A stretch of 64,000 bases of DNA from contig DVJP01000076.1 of assembly GCA_018716725.1 (NCBI GenBank), forward strand, positions 17,165 to 81,164. The letters run 5' to 3'. Under the pieces are notes generated by a model. The model was not told the origin of the DNA, ran no database searches, and saw only the letters and a program-made list of their open reading frames with translations. The position numbers and the translations under genes were made by a program. Shown here piece by piece: positions 9,657-20,352 of this stretch. Each line of letters begins with the position of its first letter. Position 1 is the stretch's first letter. The DNA comes from Candidatus Merdivicinus excrementipullorum. GTDB lineage: Bacteria > Bacillota > Clostridia > Oscillospirales > Ruminococcaceae.

Positions 9657-10616
9657 TTAAAAATCCAGTTCGCTGACAATATCCCGGGACTGGTCCGTGG
9701 GCATTCCCAGTTTCTGCATCAATTCCTTGGCCGCGTTGTAGCCCATTTTCTTCTGGCGGTTGTTCATAGCGGCAACCTCCAGGATAATGGCCAGGTTGCG
9801 CCCGGGCTTCACCGGAATAGTCAAAGACGGGACCAGGTTGCCCAAAATATCCACATACTCATTGTCGATGCCCATGCGGTCATAGGTCTTGTTGGGGTCC
9901 CAATGCTCCAGGTTGACAACCAGGTCGATCTTTTCCGTCATTTTAACAGCGCCCATACCAAACAGGCGGCGGGCATTGATGATGCCAACGCCACGCAGTT
10001 CCACAAAATGCCGGATATTTTCCGGGGAAGACCCCACCAGGCTCTTGTTGGACACCTTGCGGATTTCCACGGCGTCGTCTGCAATCAGGCGGTGGCCCCG
10101 TTTGACCAGTTCAATAGCGTTTTCGCTTTTACCAACGCCGCTGTCGCCCACAATCAGCATCCCTTCGCCGTAAACTTCCACCAGCACCCCATGGCGGGTG
10201 ATGCGGGGGGCAAGCTCCACGCTTAAGAAAGCGATAAGGGCGGCCATAAAGCTGGACGTGGCTTCCTGGGTCCGCAGAAGGGGCAGCTGGTGCGCCCGCG
10301 CGGCGGAAACCAGCTCCGGGAACACTTCCAGGCCCCGGGTCACGATAATGGCCGGGACTTTCTGGTCGCACATCCGGTCCATCCGGTCTGCCAGCACATC
10401 CTTATCCAGATTGCTTAAAAAAGCGGTTTCCATCCGGCCCAGCAGCTGGATCCGGTCCGGATCGAAATAATCATAGAAACCAGTGATAAAAAGCCCCGGA
10501 CGGTTGACATCGCTGGATGCGATCCGGATAGATTCCGGGTCCTCCGGCAGGTAGATGCTTTCCAGGGAAAACTCCCGGATCAGCTTTTCAAGCGTCACGG
10601 TAAACTTGGACGGCAT
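9657..10616 (-). CDS. hprK: HPr kinase/phosphorylase
   Basis: Walker A GDSGVGKSENAIELVKRGHRL; LVNLEHWDPNKTYDRMG. Confidence 0.96.
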   Translation of the reverse strand: MPSKFTVTLEKLIREFSLESIYLPEDPESIRIASSDVNRPGLFITGFYDYFDPDRIQLLGRMETAFLSNLDKDVLADRMDRMCDQKVPAIIVTRGLEVFPELVSAARAHQLPLLRTQEATSSFMAALIAFLSVELAPRITRHGVLVEVYGEGMLIVGDSGVGKSENAIELVKRGHRLIADDAVEIRKVSNKSLVGSSPENIRHFVELRGVGIINARRLFGMGAVKMTEKIDLVVNLEHWDPNKTYDRMGIDNEYVDILGNLVPSLTIPVKPGRNLAIILEVAAMNNRQKKMGYNAAKELMQKLGMPTDQSRDIVSELDF

Positions 10617-10733
10617 AATGAAATATCCTCCTCCCAGGCGGGCTTTCCCGCCAACAACTTTCTTCCATTATAAACAATTATTTCCGGATTTGCAAGGGGA
10701 TAACGGCTTTTTCGGGGACAAGCCGGGAAAAAT

Positions 10734-10946
10734 TCAACCTTTTCGCAGCCTTTTTATTTTGGCGGCGTTCCCAGTGCGGCGCTTGGCGGTTTCTTCCCGG
10801 TCAATCCAAAATCCCTCCGCCCCCTTTTGCAGGACGTCCCCTTCCGAAATCCCGGCGGGCAGATCCTTCAAAGGGACCGGCCGCATCTCCCGCCCGTCCG
10901 TTTCGCAAAGGGCAAATTTCCCTTCGATTCGGTCTACAATCCACAT
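10734..10946 (-). CDS. DUF3006-like protein
   Basis: MWIVDRIEGKFALCETDGREM...; adjacent to ComEC-like MBL protein as commonly seen. Confidence 0.75.
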   Translation of the reverse strand: MWIVDRIEGKFALCETDGREMRPVPLKDLPAGISEGDVLQKGAEGFWIDREETAKRRTGNAAKIKRLRKG

Positions 10947-10955
10947 ACGCTTCTC

Positions 10956-11960
10956 CTATTTTTCTGTCTGGACAGCCCAATTTTGCCCATCCGTTCCAAT
11001 GACGACGCTTCCGTTTAAATCTGTACGGTAAACGGTGCAGCTTTCCGCTGCCAGCCGGTCCATAACCTCCTTGTGGGGATGGTTATAGGAATTGCCCTCC
11101 CCCACTTCTATGACGGCCCCTTCCGGGGAAACCGCGTCCAGAAAGCTCTGGCTGGTGGAAGTGCTGCTGCCATGATGGCCAACCTTCAAAATATCCGCGT
11201 CTAAGGAAGCCCCGGAATCTATTAAATCCGCTTCCGCGTCCGATTCCATGTCCCCGGTGAACAGGAAGGAAATCTCCCCGTAATCCAGGCGGCAGACTAT
11301 GGAAAAGTCGTTCAAATTATCATAGCTGTCCGTCACCGGCCCCAAAATTTCCAGTTTCCCTTCCCCAAAGGTATAAACGTCCCCGGGGTTTGCGTCGGTA
11401 ATGGACAGGCCCTGGGCGTCGATGGCGTCCAGCACATCTTCATAAGTCCGGGTGGTGGGGGTCTGGCTGTCCGGGATCACAGGCAGGATCACCTGCTTTA
11501 CCGTATGCTCCGAAAGGACGGTGTCCAGGCCGCCGATGTGGTCGGAATGGGGATGGGTGCCGATGACCAAATCCAAATCCTCCACGCCCATTTTGTCCAA
11601 ATAAGCGTTGACCGCCGCCCCCTGGTCGTTTTCCCCGGCGTCGATAAGAATATCATACCCATCGCAGCGGAGAAGCATACTATCTCCCTGGCCCACGTCA
11701 ATATAATGAACGGTAAGCCCCGGCTCCCCGGAAAGGGAGTCTGAAAAGGCGGGCTGCTGATGCTGGCTGGTTAATTCCTTCCAAATTTCCTGGAACACGG
11801 CGGTAACCTGGTCCAATTTGGGAAGGTACTGGCGCAGGTCTGAGCCAAGGGTGAGATAAGCCAGGAATGCCGCGCTGGCCAAAATGGCGGCGGAAATAAT
11901 GAGTCCCCAGTTTAACGGCTTTTTTCTGCGTTTCCGGGAATAGTTTCTGCGTTTTGCCAA
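10956..11960 (-). CDS. ComEC/Rec2-like metallo-beta-lactamase fold protein
   Basis: VHYIDVGQGDSMLLRCDGYDILIDAG; THPHSDHIGGL; GHHGSSTSTS. Confidence 0.9.
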   Translation of the reverse strand: MAKRRNYSRKRRKKPLNWGLIISAAILASAAFLAYLTLGSDLRQYLPKLDQVTAVFQEIWKELTSQHQQPAFSDSLSGEPGLTVHYIDVGQGDSMLLRCDGYDILIDAGENDQGAAVNAYLDKMGVEDLDLVIGTHPHSDHIGGLDTVLSEHTVKQVILPVIPDSQTPTTRTYEDVLDAIDAQGLSITDANPGDVYTFGEGKLEILGPVTDSYDNLNDFSIVCRLDYGEISFLFTGDMESDAEADLIDSGASLDADILKVGHHGSSTSTSQSFLDAVSPEGAVIEVGEGNSYNHPHKEVMDRLAAESCTVYRTDLNGSVVIGTDGQNWAVQTEK

Positions 11961-11980
11961 AGAGTATCCTCCTTTTTCCT

Positions 11981-13903
11981 TTAAGGACGGCGCTTATTTT
12001 TCCCGGGCTGCTTTCCCTTTGGCCCCAGGGATGTCTTTTGCCGGGGATTGCTGCGGGTTCCATTTTTCGGGACAGTTTTTAAGCCCTTTTGTCCCCGAAC
12101 CTGTCCTTCCCCGGCGGGCGGGGCCACCAGGCAGTTGGGGCCTGTGCCAATCAGGTCATAGCGTCCGGCTTTCCGCAGGGCTTTCAAGACCAAATCCCGG
12201 TTTTTGGGCATGAAATACTGGAGCAAAGCCCTTTGCATGGCCTTTTCCTCGGATGTTTTGGGGACAAACACGGGCTTTAGGGTGTAGGGATCCAAACCCG
12301 TATGGAACATGCAGGTGGAAACGGTGCCCGGCGTGGGGTAAAAGTCCTGGACCTGCTCGGGATGGATGTGGTTTTCCTTTAAAAACAGAGCCAGTTCAAT
12401 GGCGTCTTTCAAGGTGCTGCCCGGGTGGGAAGACATGAGATAGGGCACCAAAAACTGCTTTTTGCCCAGTTTTTTGGTGATACGGTAAAATTTCTCCGCA
12501 AAGGCCTTGTACACCTCGATGTGGGGCTTGCCCATGGCGTCCAGCACGTCACTGGCGCAGTGCTCCGGGGCCACCTTCAGCTGGCCGGAAACGTGGTATT
12601 CCACCAATTCGTTGAAAAAGGTGTCGTCCGGGTCGTTCATCATATAGTCGTACCGGATGCCGGAACGGATAAACACCCGTTTGACGCCGGGAATGGCCCG
12701 GATTTTCCGCAGCATCTCCAAATATTCCTGATGATCCGTTTCCAAAGCCGGGCAGGGCGTAGGGGCCAGGCACTTTTTCCCCTTGCAGAGGCCCTGGGTC
12801 AGCTGCTTTTTACAGGAGGGATGCCGGAAATTGGCGGTGGGGCCGCCCACATCGTGGATATACCCTTTAAAATTGGGCAGAGTGGTCAGCAGCCTGGCCT
12901 CTGCCAGCACCGATTCCTCGCTTCTGACGGCGATTTTCCGGCCCTGATGGAAGGCGATGGAACAGAAATTGCAGTTGCCGAAGCAGCCCCGGTTGTGGGC
13001 GATGGAAAATTCCACCTCCTCAATGCCGGGGACGCCCCCGGCCGCGTCGTACATGGGGTGCCAGGTGCGGGCATAGGGTAAAGCGTACACCCGGTCCAGT
13101 TCCTCGGTGGTCAGGACCCGCATAGGAGGATTCTGCACAAACATTTGGTTCCCGTGGCGCTGGAGGATAATTTTGCCGTAAATCTCGTCCTGCTGGTCCA
13201 TCTGGATTTTGGTAGCCTTGCAGTAGGCGATTTTATCGGAGGAAACCTGGGCGAAATCCGGGCACTGGGCGCCGCCGTAAGGGGTTTCCGCCGGGGCGCA
13301 GAGGTAGCAGGTGCCCCGGATGTCCCGCAGGGTATGGATATCCTCCCCCTTGGCCAGGCGGTTGACGATTTCCATGGTTTGCAGCTCTCCCATGCCGTAG
13401 GAAAGCAGGTCGGCCCCGGAATCCACCAGAATGGAGGGCCGGACGGTGTCGTCCCAATAATCGTAATGGGCAAACCGCCGGAGAGACGCTTCCAGCCCGC
13501 CGATAATCAGGGGGACGTCCCCGTAAATTTCCCGGAGCTTTTGGCAGTAAACGATCACGGCCCGGTCGGGGCGTTTGCCCATGACGCCGCCGGGGGTGTA
13601 AGCGTCCTGGGAACGCCGCCGCTTGGCCACGGTGTAATGGGCCACCATGGAGTCGATGTTCCCGGAATTGACAAAAAATCCGTATTTGGGGCGGCCCAGG
13701 CGGGTAAAGTCCCGGTCGGAACGCCAATCCGGCTGGGAAATGACGCCGATGGTGTAGCCCTCCGCCTCAATGACCCGGGAAATAATGGCAGTGCCGAAGC
13801 TGGGGTGGTCCACATAGGCGTCGCCGGTGACGATGATAAAATCCAGCTGCTTAATGCCCCGGGCGTCCATATCCTCCCGGCAAACAGGCAAAAATTGATT
13901 CAT
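11981..13903 (-). CDS. YgiQ family radical SAM protein
   Basis: AHNRGCFGNCNFCSIAFHQGR CxxxCxxC; YPTPGTVSTCMFHTG. Confidence 0.94.
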   Translation of the reverse strand: MNQFLPVCREDMDARGIKQLDFIIVTGDAYVDHPSFGTAIISRVIEAEGYTIGVISQPDWRSDRDFTRLGRPKYGFFVNSGNIDSMVAHYTVAKRRRSQDAYTPGGVMGKRPDRAVIVYCQKLREIYGDVPLIIGGLEASLRRFAHYDYWDDTVRPSILVDSGADLLSYGMGELQTMEIVNRLAKGEDIHTLRDIRGTCYLCAPAETPYGGAQCPDFAQVSSDKIAYCKATKIQMDQQDEIYGKIILQRHGNQMFVQNPPMRVLTTEELDRVYALPYARTWHPMYDAAGGVPGIEEVEFSIAHNRGCFGNCNFCSIAFHQGRKIAVRSEESVLAEARLLTTLPNFKGYIHDVGGPTANFRHPSCKKQLTQGLCKGKKCLAPTPCPALETDHQEYLEMLRKIRAIPGVKRVFIRSGIRYDYMMNDPDDTFFNELVEYHVSGQLKVAPEHCASDVLDAMGKPHIEVYKAFAEKFYRITKKLGKKQFLVPYLMSSHPGSTLKDAIELALFLKENHIHPEQVQDFYPTPGTVSTCMFHTGLDPYTLKPVFVPKTSEEKAMQRALLQYFMPKNRDLVLKALRKAGRYDLIGTGPNCLVAPPAGEGQVRGQKGLKTVPKNGTRSNPRQKTSLGPKGKQPGKNKRRP

Positions 13904-13915
13904 AAATTCCTCCGT

Positions 13916-14365
13916 TTATTCGATTTTCAGGCAGTATCCAGTTTTGATGGTGTTGGAATACCCGGCTTTCTGATAAAATTGATGGGTGCTTTCTTTTTTC
14001 GAGCCGGTCAGGAGCATGATCTTATAGCACCCTTCCTTTGCTGCAATTTCCTTTGCCGCATGAAGCACCGCCGTTCCAAGCCCCCTGCCCCGGAAATCCG
14101 GGTGGGTCACCACATTTTCCACCAGCGCATAGGGCCTCTGCCCATGGGTGAGATTGGGCACGATGATAAGTGTACAGCTGGACGCCAGACAGCCCTCTTT
14201 TTCCGCGGCCAAAATGTGATACCGCGGATTTTGAAGGATTTCGCGCCAAACCGGCATGACGTCCTCCAAGTTATCAGGCAGGGGATTTTCGCCCAAATAT
14301 GTGTACAGCTTCAAAAGTTCCGGCAGGTCGTTTTCCCCCACTTCCCGGATACAGTATTCATCCAT
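13916..14365 (-). CDS. GNAT family N-acetyltransferase
   Basis: VVTHPDFRGRGLGTAVLHAAKEIA; start MDEYCIREVG. Confidence 0.88.
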   Translation of the reverse strand: MDEYCIREVGENDLPELLKLYTYLGENPLPDNLEDVMPVWREILQNPRYHILAAEKEGCLASSCTLIIVPNLTHGQRPYALVENVVTHPDFRGRGLGTAVLHAAKEIAAKEGCYKIMLLTGSKKESTHQFYQKAGYSNTIKTGYCLKIE

Positions 14366-14379
14366 AAACTGTCCCTTTC

Positions 14380-17304
14380 CTAATTGTCCATATTGTTCCG
14401 CAGCTGGAACTCCGCCCACTGTGCCTTGGTAATTAAGACCTCCCGGGGTTTGGAACCGTCCGGCGGCCCCACAATGCCCCGGTTTTCCAGGTCGTCCACC
14501 AATCGGGCGGCCCGGGCGTAGCCCACCTTCAGCCGCCGCTGGAGGTAAGATGTGGAACACTGTCCCGCATCCAGAATGCACTGCACTGCGTCCTCAAAAA
14601 GCTCGTCCGCCCCGTCGTCCGAATCAGCGGCAGCACCCTTCTTTTTCCCTTCGGAAGCGGCCTGGCGCTCGATTTCGTCCAGGATTCCGGAATCGTATTC
14701 CACCGGCTCCCGGCCGTTTTTCAGAAATTCCGTCACAGCTTCAATCTCCGAGTCGCTGACATAACAGCCCTGCACCCGGACCGGCTTGGGGAAGCCCATA
14801 GGCGCATAGAGCATATCGCCCCGGCCCAGGAGCTTTTCCGCGCCGCCGGTATCCAAAATCGTCCGGGAGTCCACCTGGGAGGACACAGAAAGGGCGATAC
14901 GGGAGGGGATATTGGCCTTGATAAGGCCTGTTACCACGTCCACAGACGGCCGCTGGGTGGCAATAATCAGGTGCATTCCGGCAGCACGGGCCATTTGGGC
15001 CAGGCGGCAGATGGCGTCCTCCACCTCGTTGGGGGCCGCCATCATCAAGTCCGCCAGCTCGTCGATAATAATAACCACATGGGGCATATGGGGCAGCTCC
15101 GCGTTACTCTCCGCCAGGCGGTTGTAGCCCTTAATGTCCCGGACGGAATTTTCCGCAAAAGCAGAGTACCGCTTCATCATCTCCGTTACCGCCCAGTTTA
15201 AGGCTCCCGCCGCCTTTTTGGGGTCGGTAACAACGGGGATCAGCAGATGCGGAATGCCGTTATAAATGCCCAGCTCCACCACTTTAGGGTCGATCATAAT
15301 AAATCGGACGTCCTTGGGAGAGGACTTATAGATCATGGAAATAATCATGGAGTTAATGCAGACGGATTTACCGCTGCCGGTGGTGCCCGCCACCAGAAGA
15401 TGGGGCATGGTTGCCACGTCCCCAACGGCCACATTGCCGGCAATATCCTTCCCCAGGGCGATAGACAGGCCGCTTTGGGCTGCCCGGAACTCGTCGGAAT
15501 CGATAATTTCCCGGATGGAAACCGACTCGGTTTTCTGGTTGGGCACCTCGATGCCCACCGCCGGTTTGTTGGGGATAGGCGCTTCGATGCGGACGCCGGC
15601 GGTTGCCAGGTTCAAGGCAATGTCATCCGCCAGGCCGGTGATTTTGGAGATTTTCACGCCGGCTAAGGGCTGAAGCTCATACCGGGTGACTGTGGGGCCG
15701 CGGCTGTAAGCGATAATCCGGGTCTGGACGCCGAAGCTCTTTAAGGTTTCCACCAGCTTTTCGGCGGTGGCGTGAAGCTCCATGCTGATATCCTCATTCC
15801 CGGTGTTTTTGGGCATTTTCAAAAGGGTTACCGGCGGAGCCTGATACACTTCCTCCTCCACCGGCTGGGCCAGGCGGCTTTCCGGCGTTTTTTCCGGCTG
15901 GACGGAAGCGCCGTTTTCCAGGTCGCTGATTGCCTTTTCCAAGCGGTCGGCCGGATCGGATCCTTCGGTTTTTGCCGCCCCGAAGGCATCGTCGCTGGGC
16001 TTCGCACCGTCCAGGACGGAGCCTTTCACTTCATCAAAAACCGCAGTATTCACATGGGATTCTTCCTCCGGCTCCCCGCCGTCCAGCTCCCGGATCTGGG
16101 AGGGGGAAAGGGGCGCAGACCAAAGAGAATCCGGGTTTGTTTCCTTGGAAACCGCCGGTTTTACGGGGTTTTCCGGCTGTAAAGCATTTCCGCTTTCCAG
16201 GGTAAAAACCGGTTTTTCCGGCTCCTGCGCAACATTTTCCGGCTCTTTTGGAAATGTTTCCGCTTCCGTTCCCTCCGGCGGCCCGGGAGGCGCGCCCCAA
16301 AGGGTGCGGGCGTCCAAATGCTGCTCCGGCCGGAAAGGATTCCGGGGCTGTTCCGGCTGAGGCTCCGGTTCCGGAGAGGCGGCAGGCTGCCTGGTCCCCT
16401 CCTCCAACACTTCGCCGGTGAGAGGATCCACTTTTAAGCCCAGCTTCTCCGCCTCTTTTTTCCGGCGGCGCAGTTCTTTGGGGTCGATGCGGAAGTTCTC
16501 CAAAGCCCGGTCAAAATTGGCGTTGGGGGACATAACCGGGTGGGCCGGCATATCCGGGCTTTCCCCGCCCATGGGGATGTCAATGTTGGACGGCCGGGAC
16601 TGATGCTCTTCCTCCGCCGCCCGCTCCCGCCGGGCAACGTAGCCTTTTTCCAGGTGTTTTACCGGTTTGGCGCAGGTTTTGAAAAAACCAAGCAGAGTGC
16701 TCCCGGACATGAGCATTAAAAAGACAAATACCAAAAGGATCTGGATAATCCCTGCTCCCAAAGTACCTCCGGCAAACTTCATCAGCGGCCAGCCCAGCAG
16801 CGCCGCTAAAAGGCCGCCGCTTTTGAGGGTGATGCCTTTCACGAAAAAGCTCAACAGCTGTTCGATGAAATTGTCCCCTTCCGGTAGGCCGAAAAACAGC
16901 TGGGAAATGCCGCACAGCAAAACCAGCAGGAACAAAAGCTGCCACACCTTGCTTCCCGCGGACAGGGTTTCCCGGCCCAGGGTTATAATCACAGCCAGGT
17001 AAATGGTCACCGGCCCCACGGCGTAGCTGATAGGCCCAAACAGCCCCCGCAGCAGGTTATGTAAAAACAGCCAGCCCGATCCGCCGGGGATCAGGGCCAA
17101 GGCCGTCAGCAGGATTCCCACGGCAAAAAGCACCACCGCCCACATCTGGTTGCGGTGTTCCCGTTCTTCCGCCGCCAGCTCCGCCACGGTTTTCTTTTTC
17201 CGGGGAGCGGACTGGGAACGGGAGGCGGGCTTTTTGCCGGAAGCCTGCTTGGTTTTTCGTGTTGTGCCGGATGTCTTTCGTTCTGCCATTTTCTCACCTT
17301 TCAT
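14380..17304 (-). CDS. DNA translocase FtsK/SpoIIIE
   Basis: Four N-terminal TM segments, Walker A LLVAGTTGSGKSVCINSMI, C-terminal gamma domain TSYLQRRLKVGYARAARLVDDLE. Confidence 0.96.
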   Translation of the reverse strand: MKGEKMAERKTSGTTRKTKQASGKKPASRSQSAPRKKKTVAELAAEEREHRNQMWAVVLFAVGILLTALALIPGGSGWLFLHNLLRGLFGPISYAVGPVTIYLAVIITLGRETLSAGSKVWQLLFLLVLLCGISQLFFGLPEGDNFIEQLLSFFVKGITLKSGGLLAALLGWPLMKFAGGTLGAGIIQILLVFVFLMLMSGSTLLGFFKTCAKPVKHLEKGYVARRERAAEEEHQSRPSNIDIPMGGESPDMPAHPVMSPNANFDRALENFRIDPKELRRRKKEAEKLGLKVDPLTGEVLEEGTRQPAASPEPEPQPEQPRNPFRPEQHLDARTLWGAPPGPPEGTEAETFPKEPENVAQEPEKPVFTLESGNALQPENPVKPAVSKETNPDSLWSAPLSPSQIRELDGGEPEEESHVNTAVFDEVKGSVLDGAKPSDDAFGAAKTEGSDPADRLEKAISDLENGASVQPEKTPESRLAQPVEEEVYQAPPVTLLKMPKNTGNEDISMELHATAEKLVETLKSFGVQTRIIAYSRGPTVTRYELQPLAGVKISKITGLADDIALNLATAGVRIEAPIPNKPAVGIEVPNQKTESVSIREIIDSDEFRAAQSGLSIALGKDIAGNVAVGDVATMPHLLVAGTTGSGKSVCINSMIISMIYKSSPKDVRFIMIDPKVVELGIYNGIPHLLIPVVTDPKKAAGALNWAVTEMMKRYSAFAENSVRDIKGYNRLAESNAELPHMPHVVIIIDELADLMMAAPNEVEDAICRLAQMARAAGMHLIIATQRPSVDVVTGLIKANIPSRIALSVSSQVDSRTILDTGGAEKLLGRGDMLYAPMGFPKPVRVQGCYVSDSEIEAVTEFLKNGREPVEYDSGILDEIERQAASEGKKKGAAADSDDGADELFEDAVQCILDAGQCSTSYLQRRLKVGYARAARLVDDLENRGIVGPPDGSKPREVLITKAQWAEFQLRNNMDN

Positions 17305-17524
17305 GTCGAAATTCTTTCATTCTGTCCAAAACCAGCCGTCCCGGGGCAAAGGCCGGGTTCAAGTAATCCATAGGGTCTGTGGAGATCAAACGGTTCACCG
17401 TGGCCCCTTCCCTGCCGGGGATACATTCGCACAGGCGGCCGTCCACCATGCGCAGCTCCGTTTCAGGCGCCTGCATGGGGTACACCGGCTCCCCCGGCAT
17501 CCTTTGGTAATAAAACACCGCCAT
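17294..17524 (-). CDS. YlzJ-like protein
   Basis: [16 protein letters not shown]...[15 protein letters not shown]; location between tepA and spoIIIE homologues. Confidence 0.75.
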   Translation of the reverse strand: MAVFYYQRMPGEPVYPMQAPETELRMVDGRLCECIPGREGATVNRLISTDPMDYLNPAFAPGRLVLDRMKEFRHER

Positions 17525-18233
17525 TTCCCCCTTCCTGTTCCTCGATAAGCTGGTATAAGCAGTCGATGGCGTCGGCAAGGCCGCCCAGCCGGTCGATAAG
17601 CCCTTCCCGGACGGCTGTTTCCCCGTCAATAGAGGTGCCCACGTCCATAGCCAGTTCCCCGGTTTCCATCATCAGTTCCCGGAAGCGTTTTTCGGTAATG
17701 CGGGAATTTTCCGTGACGAAATTTACAATGCGGTCCTGCATCTTGTCAAAATAGGAAAAGCTCTGAGGCACCCCTAAAACCAAGCCGTTCATCCGCACCG
17801 GATGGATGGTCATGGTGGCGGAGGGCACGATGAAGGAACGGCTGGCGGAAACTGCCAGCGGCACGCCGATAGAATGGCCGCCCCCTAACACCAAAGAAAC
17901 GGTGGGGGTTTTCATGCCGGCAATCAGCTCCGCAATGGCCAGGCCCGCCTCCACGTCCCCGCCTACGGTGTTAAGGATAACCAAAAGTCCCTTGATATCC
18001 GGATTTTCCTCAATGGCAACCAGCTGGGGAATGACGTGCTCGTATTTGGTGGATTTATTCTGGGGCGGCAGGATATAATGCCCCTCCACCTGGCCGATAA
18101 TGGTCAGGCAGTGGATCAGATGTTTTCCGCCGGTAGTGACGGAACCGGCGGCGGGGATATCCTTAGATGGATCGCTGTAAGGAATTTCCTCGTTTTCCTG
18201 CTCTTCGCCAGTGTCTTGTTTCAAAAGCTGCAA
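17463..18233 (-). CDS. ClpP-family translocation-enhancing protein (TepA-like)
   Basis: ClpP/crotonase-fold motifs [36 protein letters not shown]; tepA-ylzJ-spoIIIE synteny. Confidence 0.88.
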   Translation of the reverse strand: MQLLKQDTGEEQENEEIPYSDPSKDIPAAGSVTTGGKHLIHCLTIIGQVEGHYILPPQNKSTKYEHVIPQLVAIEENPDIKGLLVILNTVGGDVEAGLAIAELIAGMKTPTVSLVLGGGHSIGVPLAVSASRSFIVPSATMTIHPVRMNGLVLGVPQSFSYFDKMQDRIVNFVTENSRITEKRFRELMMETGELAMDVGTSIDGETAVREGLIDRLGGLADAIDCLYQLIEEQEGGNGGVLLPKDAGGAGVPHAGA

Positions 18234-18352
18234 ACAAAACCCTCCTTTTTTCGTTTGGGTTTAGTTTGCACTCTCCTACTTATTATATACGTCCGGCGGG
18301 CTGCTGTCAAACATTTTAGAAAATTTGTTCCAGACGTTTGACCAACCCGGCG

Positions 18353-19051
18353 TTATTCCCGAAAATCCACACCGGTCAACAGGCGGATAGCCCGTTCAAT
18401 GGAATCCCTAGAATTGCCCCAGTCAGCCCCTTCCCCGGCATTGCGGTAATCGAACATTTTGCAGAAATGGGACACATCCTCCCCCACTTCTTTTAGCGGC
18501 TTCCGGGCAAGTTCCAAAGCGGCCTCTTTAAACTGAAGCCACACTTTTTTGGGCAGATGGTCGGCTCCGGCGCAGAGGACCCGCTCTAAATGAGGCAGGC
18601 AGAGGAACTCCTGCTCCGAAAAAAGCCGGCGGAACTCCTCGTCCTTGGCGTACTGGTCCGCTACTGTAATTAACATCCGGGAAAGGCCCCATTCGATTTT
18701 TTCGCAGACAAAACAGGTGTGGTTGATGGTGGGAACCCCTTCCCGCTTTTTGGCTTTGGTTTCCGCACGGGTTTTGATGTCCTTGAAATCGGCGGCGGCA
18801 AGCTCTTTCAGCTGGCTTTCCAGCATCAGGGCCAGGGAAAGGCGGTTTTTCTGGTGGAGCATCTGGTCAAAATGCTTTACGCAGAAACCCAGGCGGTTGG
18901 TTTCAATGCGGACGTCCGGCTCCATCATGGCGGCGCCCATAATATATTCCACGCACCGCTGTTCCAGGGTCCGCTCCATAGAGCAGATGGGGCAGCCGCA
19001 TTTTGGCTCGAAAACTTCGCTGACTGGGATGGTGTAAATACTGTCGCGCAT
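18353..19051 (-). CDS. DUF6062-like cysteine-rich protein
   Basis: MRDSIYTIPVSEVFEPKCGCPICSMER; THxCFVCEKI. Confidence 0.7.
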   Translation of the reverse strand: MRDSIYTIPVSEVFEPKCGCPICSMERTLEQRCVEYIMGAAMMEPDVRIETNRLGFCVKHFDQMLHQKNRLSLALMLESQLKELAAADFKDIKTRAETKAKKREGVPTINHTCFVCEKIEWGLSRMLITVADQYAKDEEFRRLFSEQEFLCLPHLERVLCAGADHLPKKVWLQFKEAALELARKPLKEVGEDVSHFCKMFDYRNAGEGADWGNSRDSIERAIRLLTGVDFRE

Positions 19052-19218
19052 GGCAAATTCCTCCGGTTGATTCGTTATTTCCAGTATACCACATTTGACT
19101 GGTTCTGAAAAGATTTTTCCGGCAAAAAAGGGCGGTTTTCCGGAAGGCCGCCTTCATTCGCAGCCCATTGCCAAAAACGGCCGTTTCCATTATAATGGAA
19201 GAATGAAAGGATGATTTT

Positions 19219-20055
19219 ATGCCAGCGCATTTTGTAGAAATTACCCTTCCCGGCTTCTCCTTAGCGGACACTTTAGACTGCGGCCAGGCTTTCCGCTGGA
19301 AGCAAATTGGGGAAAATACCTTTTCGGGCATCCACCAGGGGCATTCTCTGATGGTTTCCCAGCAGGGGGACCGGATCCGGTTCGACGGGGTGACGGAGGA
19401 AGAATTTTCCCATATTTGGGCCGTATACTTCGACTTGGACACGGATTATGATTCCATGAAAGCCGTTTTTTCCGCCGACCCGGTACTAAAGGAAGCCTGC
19501 GGCTTTTGCGGGGGCATCCGGCTTCTGCGGCAGGACCCTTGGGAGGCCCTATGTTCTTTTATCATCAGCCAAAACAACAACATTCCCCGGATTAAAGGGA
19601 TTATCGACCGGCTCTGCCGCCAGTTTGGAGAACCCTGCGGGGAGGATTTTGCCTTTCCTTCCCCGGAACGGCTGGCGGCCTGTTCCCTGGAGGATTTGGC
19701 TCCCCTGCGGGCCGGATTCCGGGCAAAGTACATTCTGGACGCCGCCCAAAAGGTGGAAGACGGAATGGTAGATTTGACAGAAATCCCTGCGCTGCCTATG
19801 GCGGAGGCACGGGAAACGTTAATGCAAATCAAAGGCGTTGGGGTCAAGGTGGCGGAATGCGCCCTGCTTTACGGGTTCCACCGGCTGGACGCTTTCCCGG
19901 TGGACACCTGGATTAGAAAGGCGTTGGCGGAATATTACCCGGACGGGTTCCCGGCTTTCGCCGAACCGAGGGGCGTGGCCCAGCAATACCTGTTCCACTA
20001 CATCCGCCAGGTCAGACCTGGAGCAAATTCGCCGCGGCAGGATACCTCGCGATAA
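19219..20055 (+). CDS. 8-oxoguanine DNA glycosylase (Ogg family)
   Basis: LDCGQAFRWKQIG; IISQNNNIPRIKGIIDRLC; QIKGVGVKVAECALLYGFHRLDAFPVDTWIRKAL; last about 10 codons derive from the 108-bp repeat. Confidence 0.9.
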   Translation: MPAHFVEITLPGFSLADTLDCGQAFRWKQIGENTFSGIHQGHSLMVSQQGDRIRFDGVTEEEFSHIWAVYFDLDTDYDSMKAVFSADPVLKEACGFCGGIRLLRQDPWEALCSFIISQNNNIPRIKGIIDRLCRQFGEPCGEDFAFPSPERLAACSLEDLAPLRAGFRAKYILDAAQKVEDGMVDLTEIPALPMAEARETLMQIKGVGVKVAECALLYGFHRLDAFPVDTWIRKALAEYYPDGFPAFAEPRGVAQQYLFHYIRQVRPGANSPRQDTSR

Positions 20056-20352
20056 GCTTTGGCTGGCGCAGACAAGCTGTGCCTCCGGCAGAAGTTCCCC
20101 GAAATAAGGCACACGCGGCGAATCGCCGCTGATAAGTCGCCGCGGCAGGATACCTCGCGATAAGCTTTGGCTGGCGCAGACAAGCTGCGCCTCTGGCAGG
20201 AGTTTCCCGAAATAAGTCACACGCGGCGAATCGCCGCTGATAAGTCGCCGCAGCAGGATACCTCGCGATAAGCTTTGGCTGGCGCAGACAAGCTGCGCCT
20301 CTGGCAGGAGTTTCCCGATATAAGGAATATATGGCGAATCTCCGGTTGTAGG
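20029..20352. repeat. 108-bp tandem repeat, three copies
   Basis: tcgccgcggcaggatacctcgcgataagctttggctggcgcagacaagctg... starts at 20029, 20137 and 20245; third copy diverges at its end. Confidence 0.95.

Noticed and set aside
20029-20352. Possible CRISPR array
   Set aside because: Units are contiguous 108-bp tandem copies with no spacers, and no cas genes are present.
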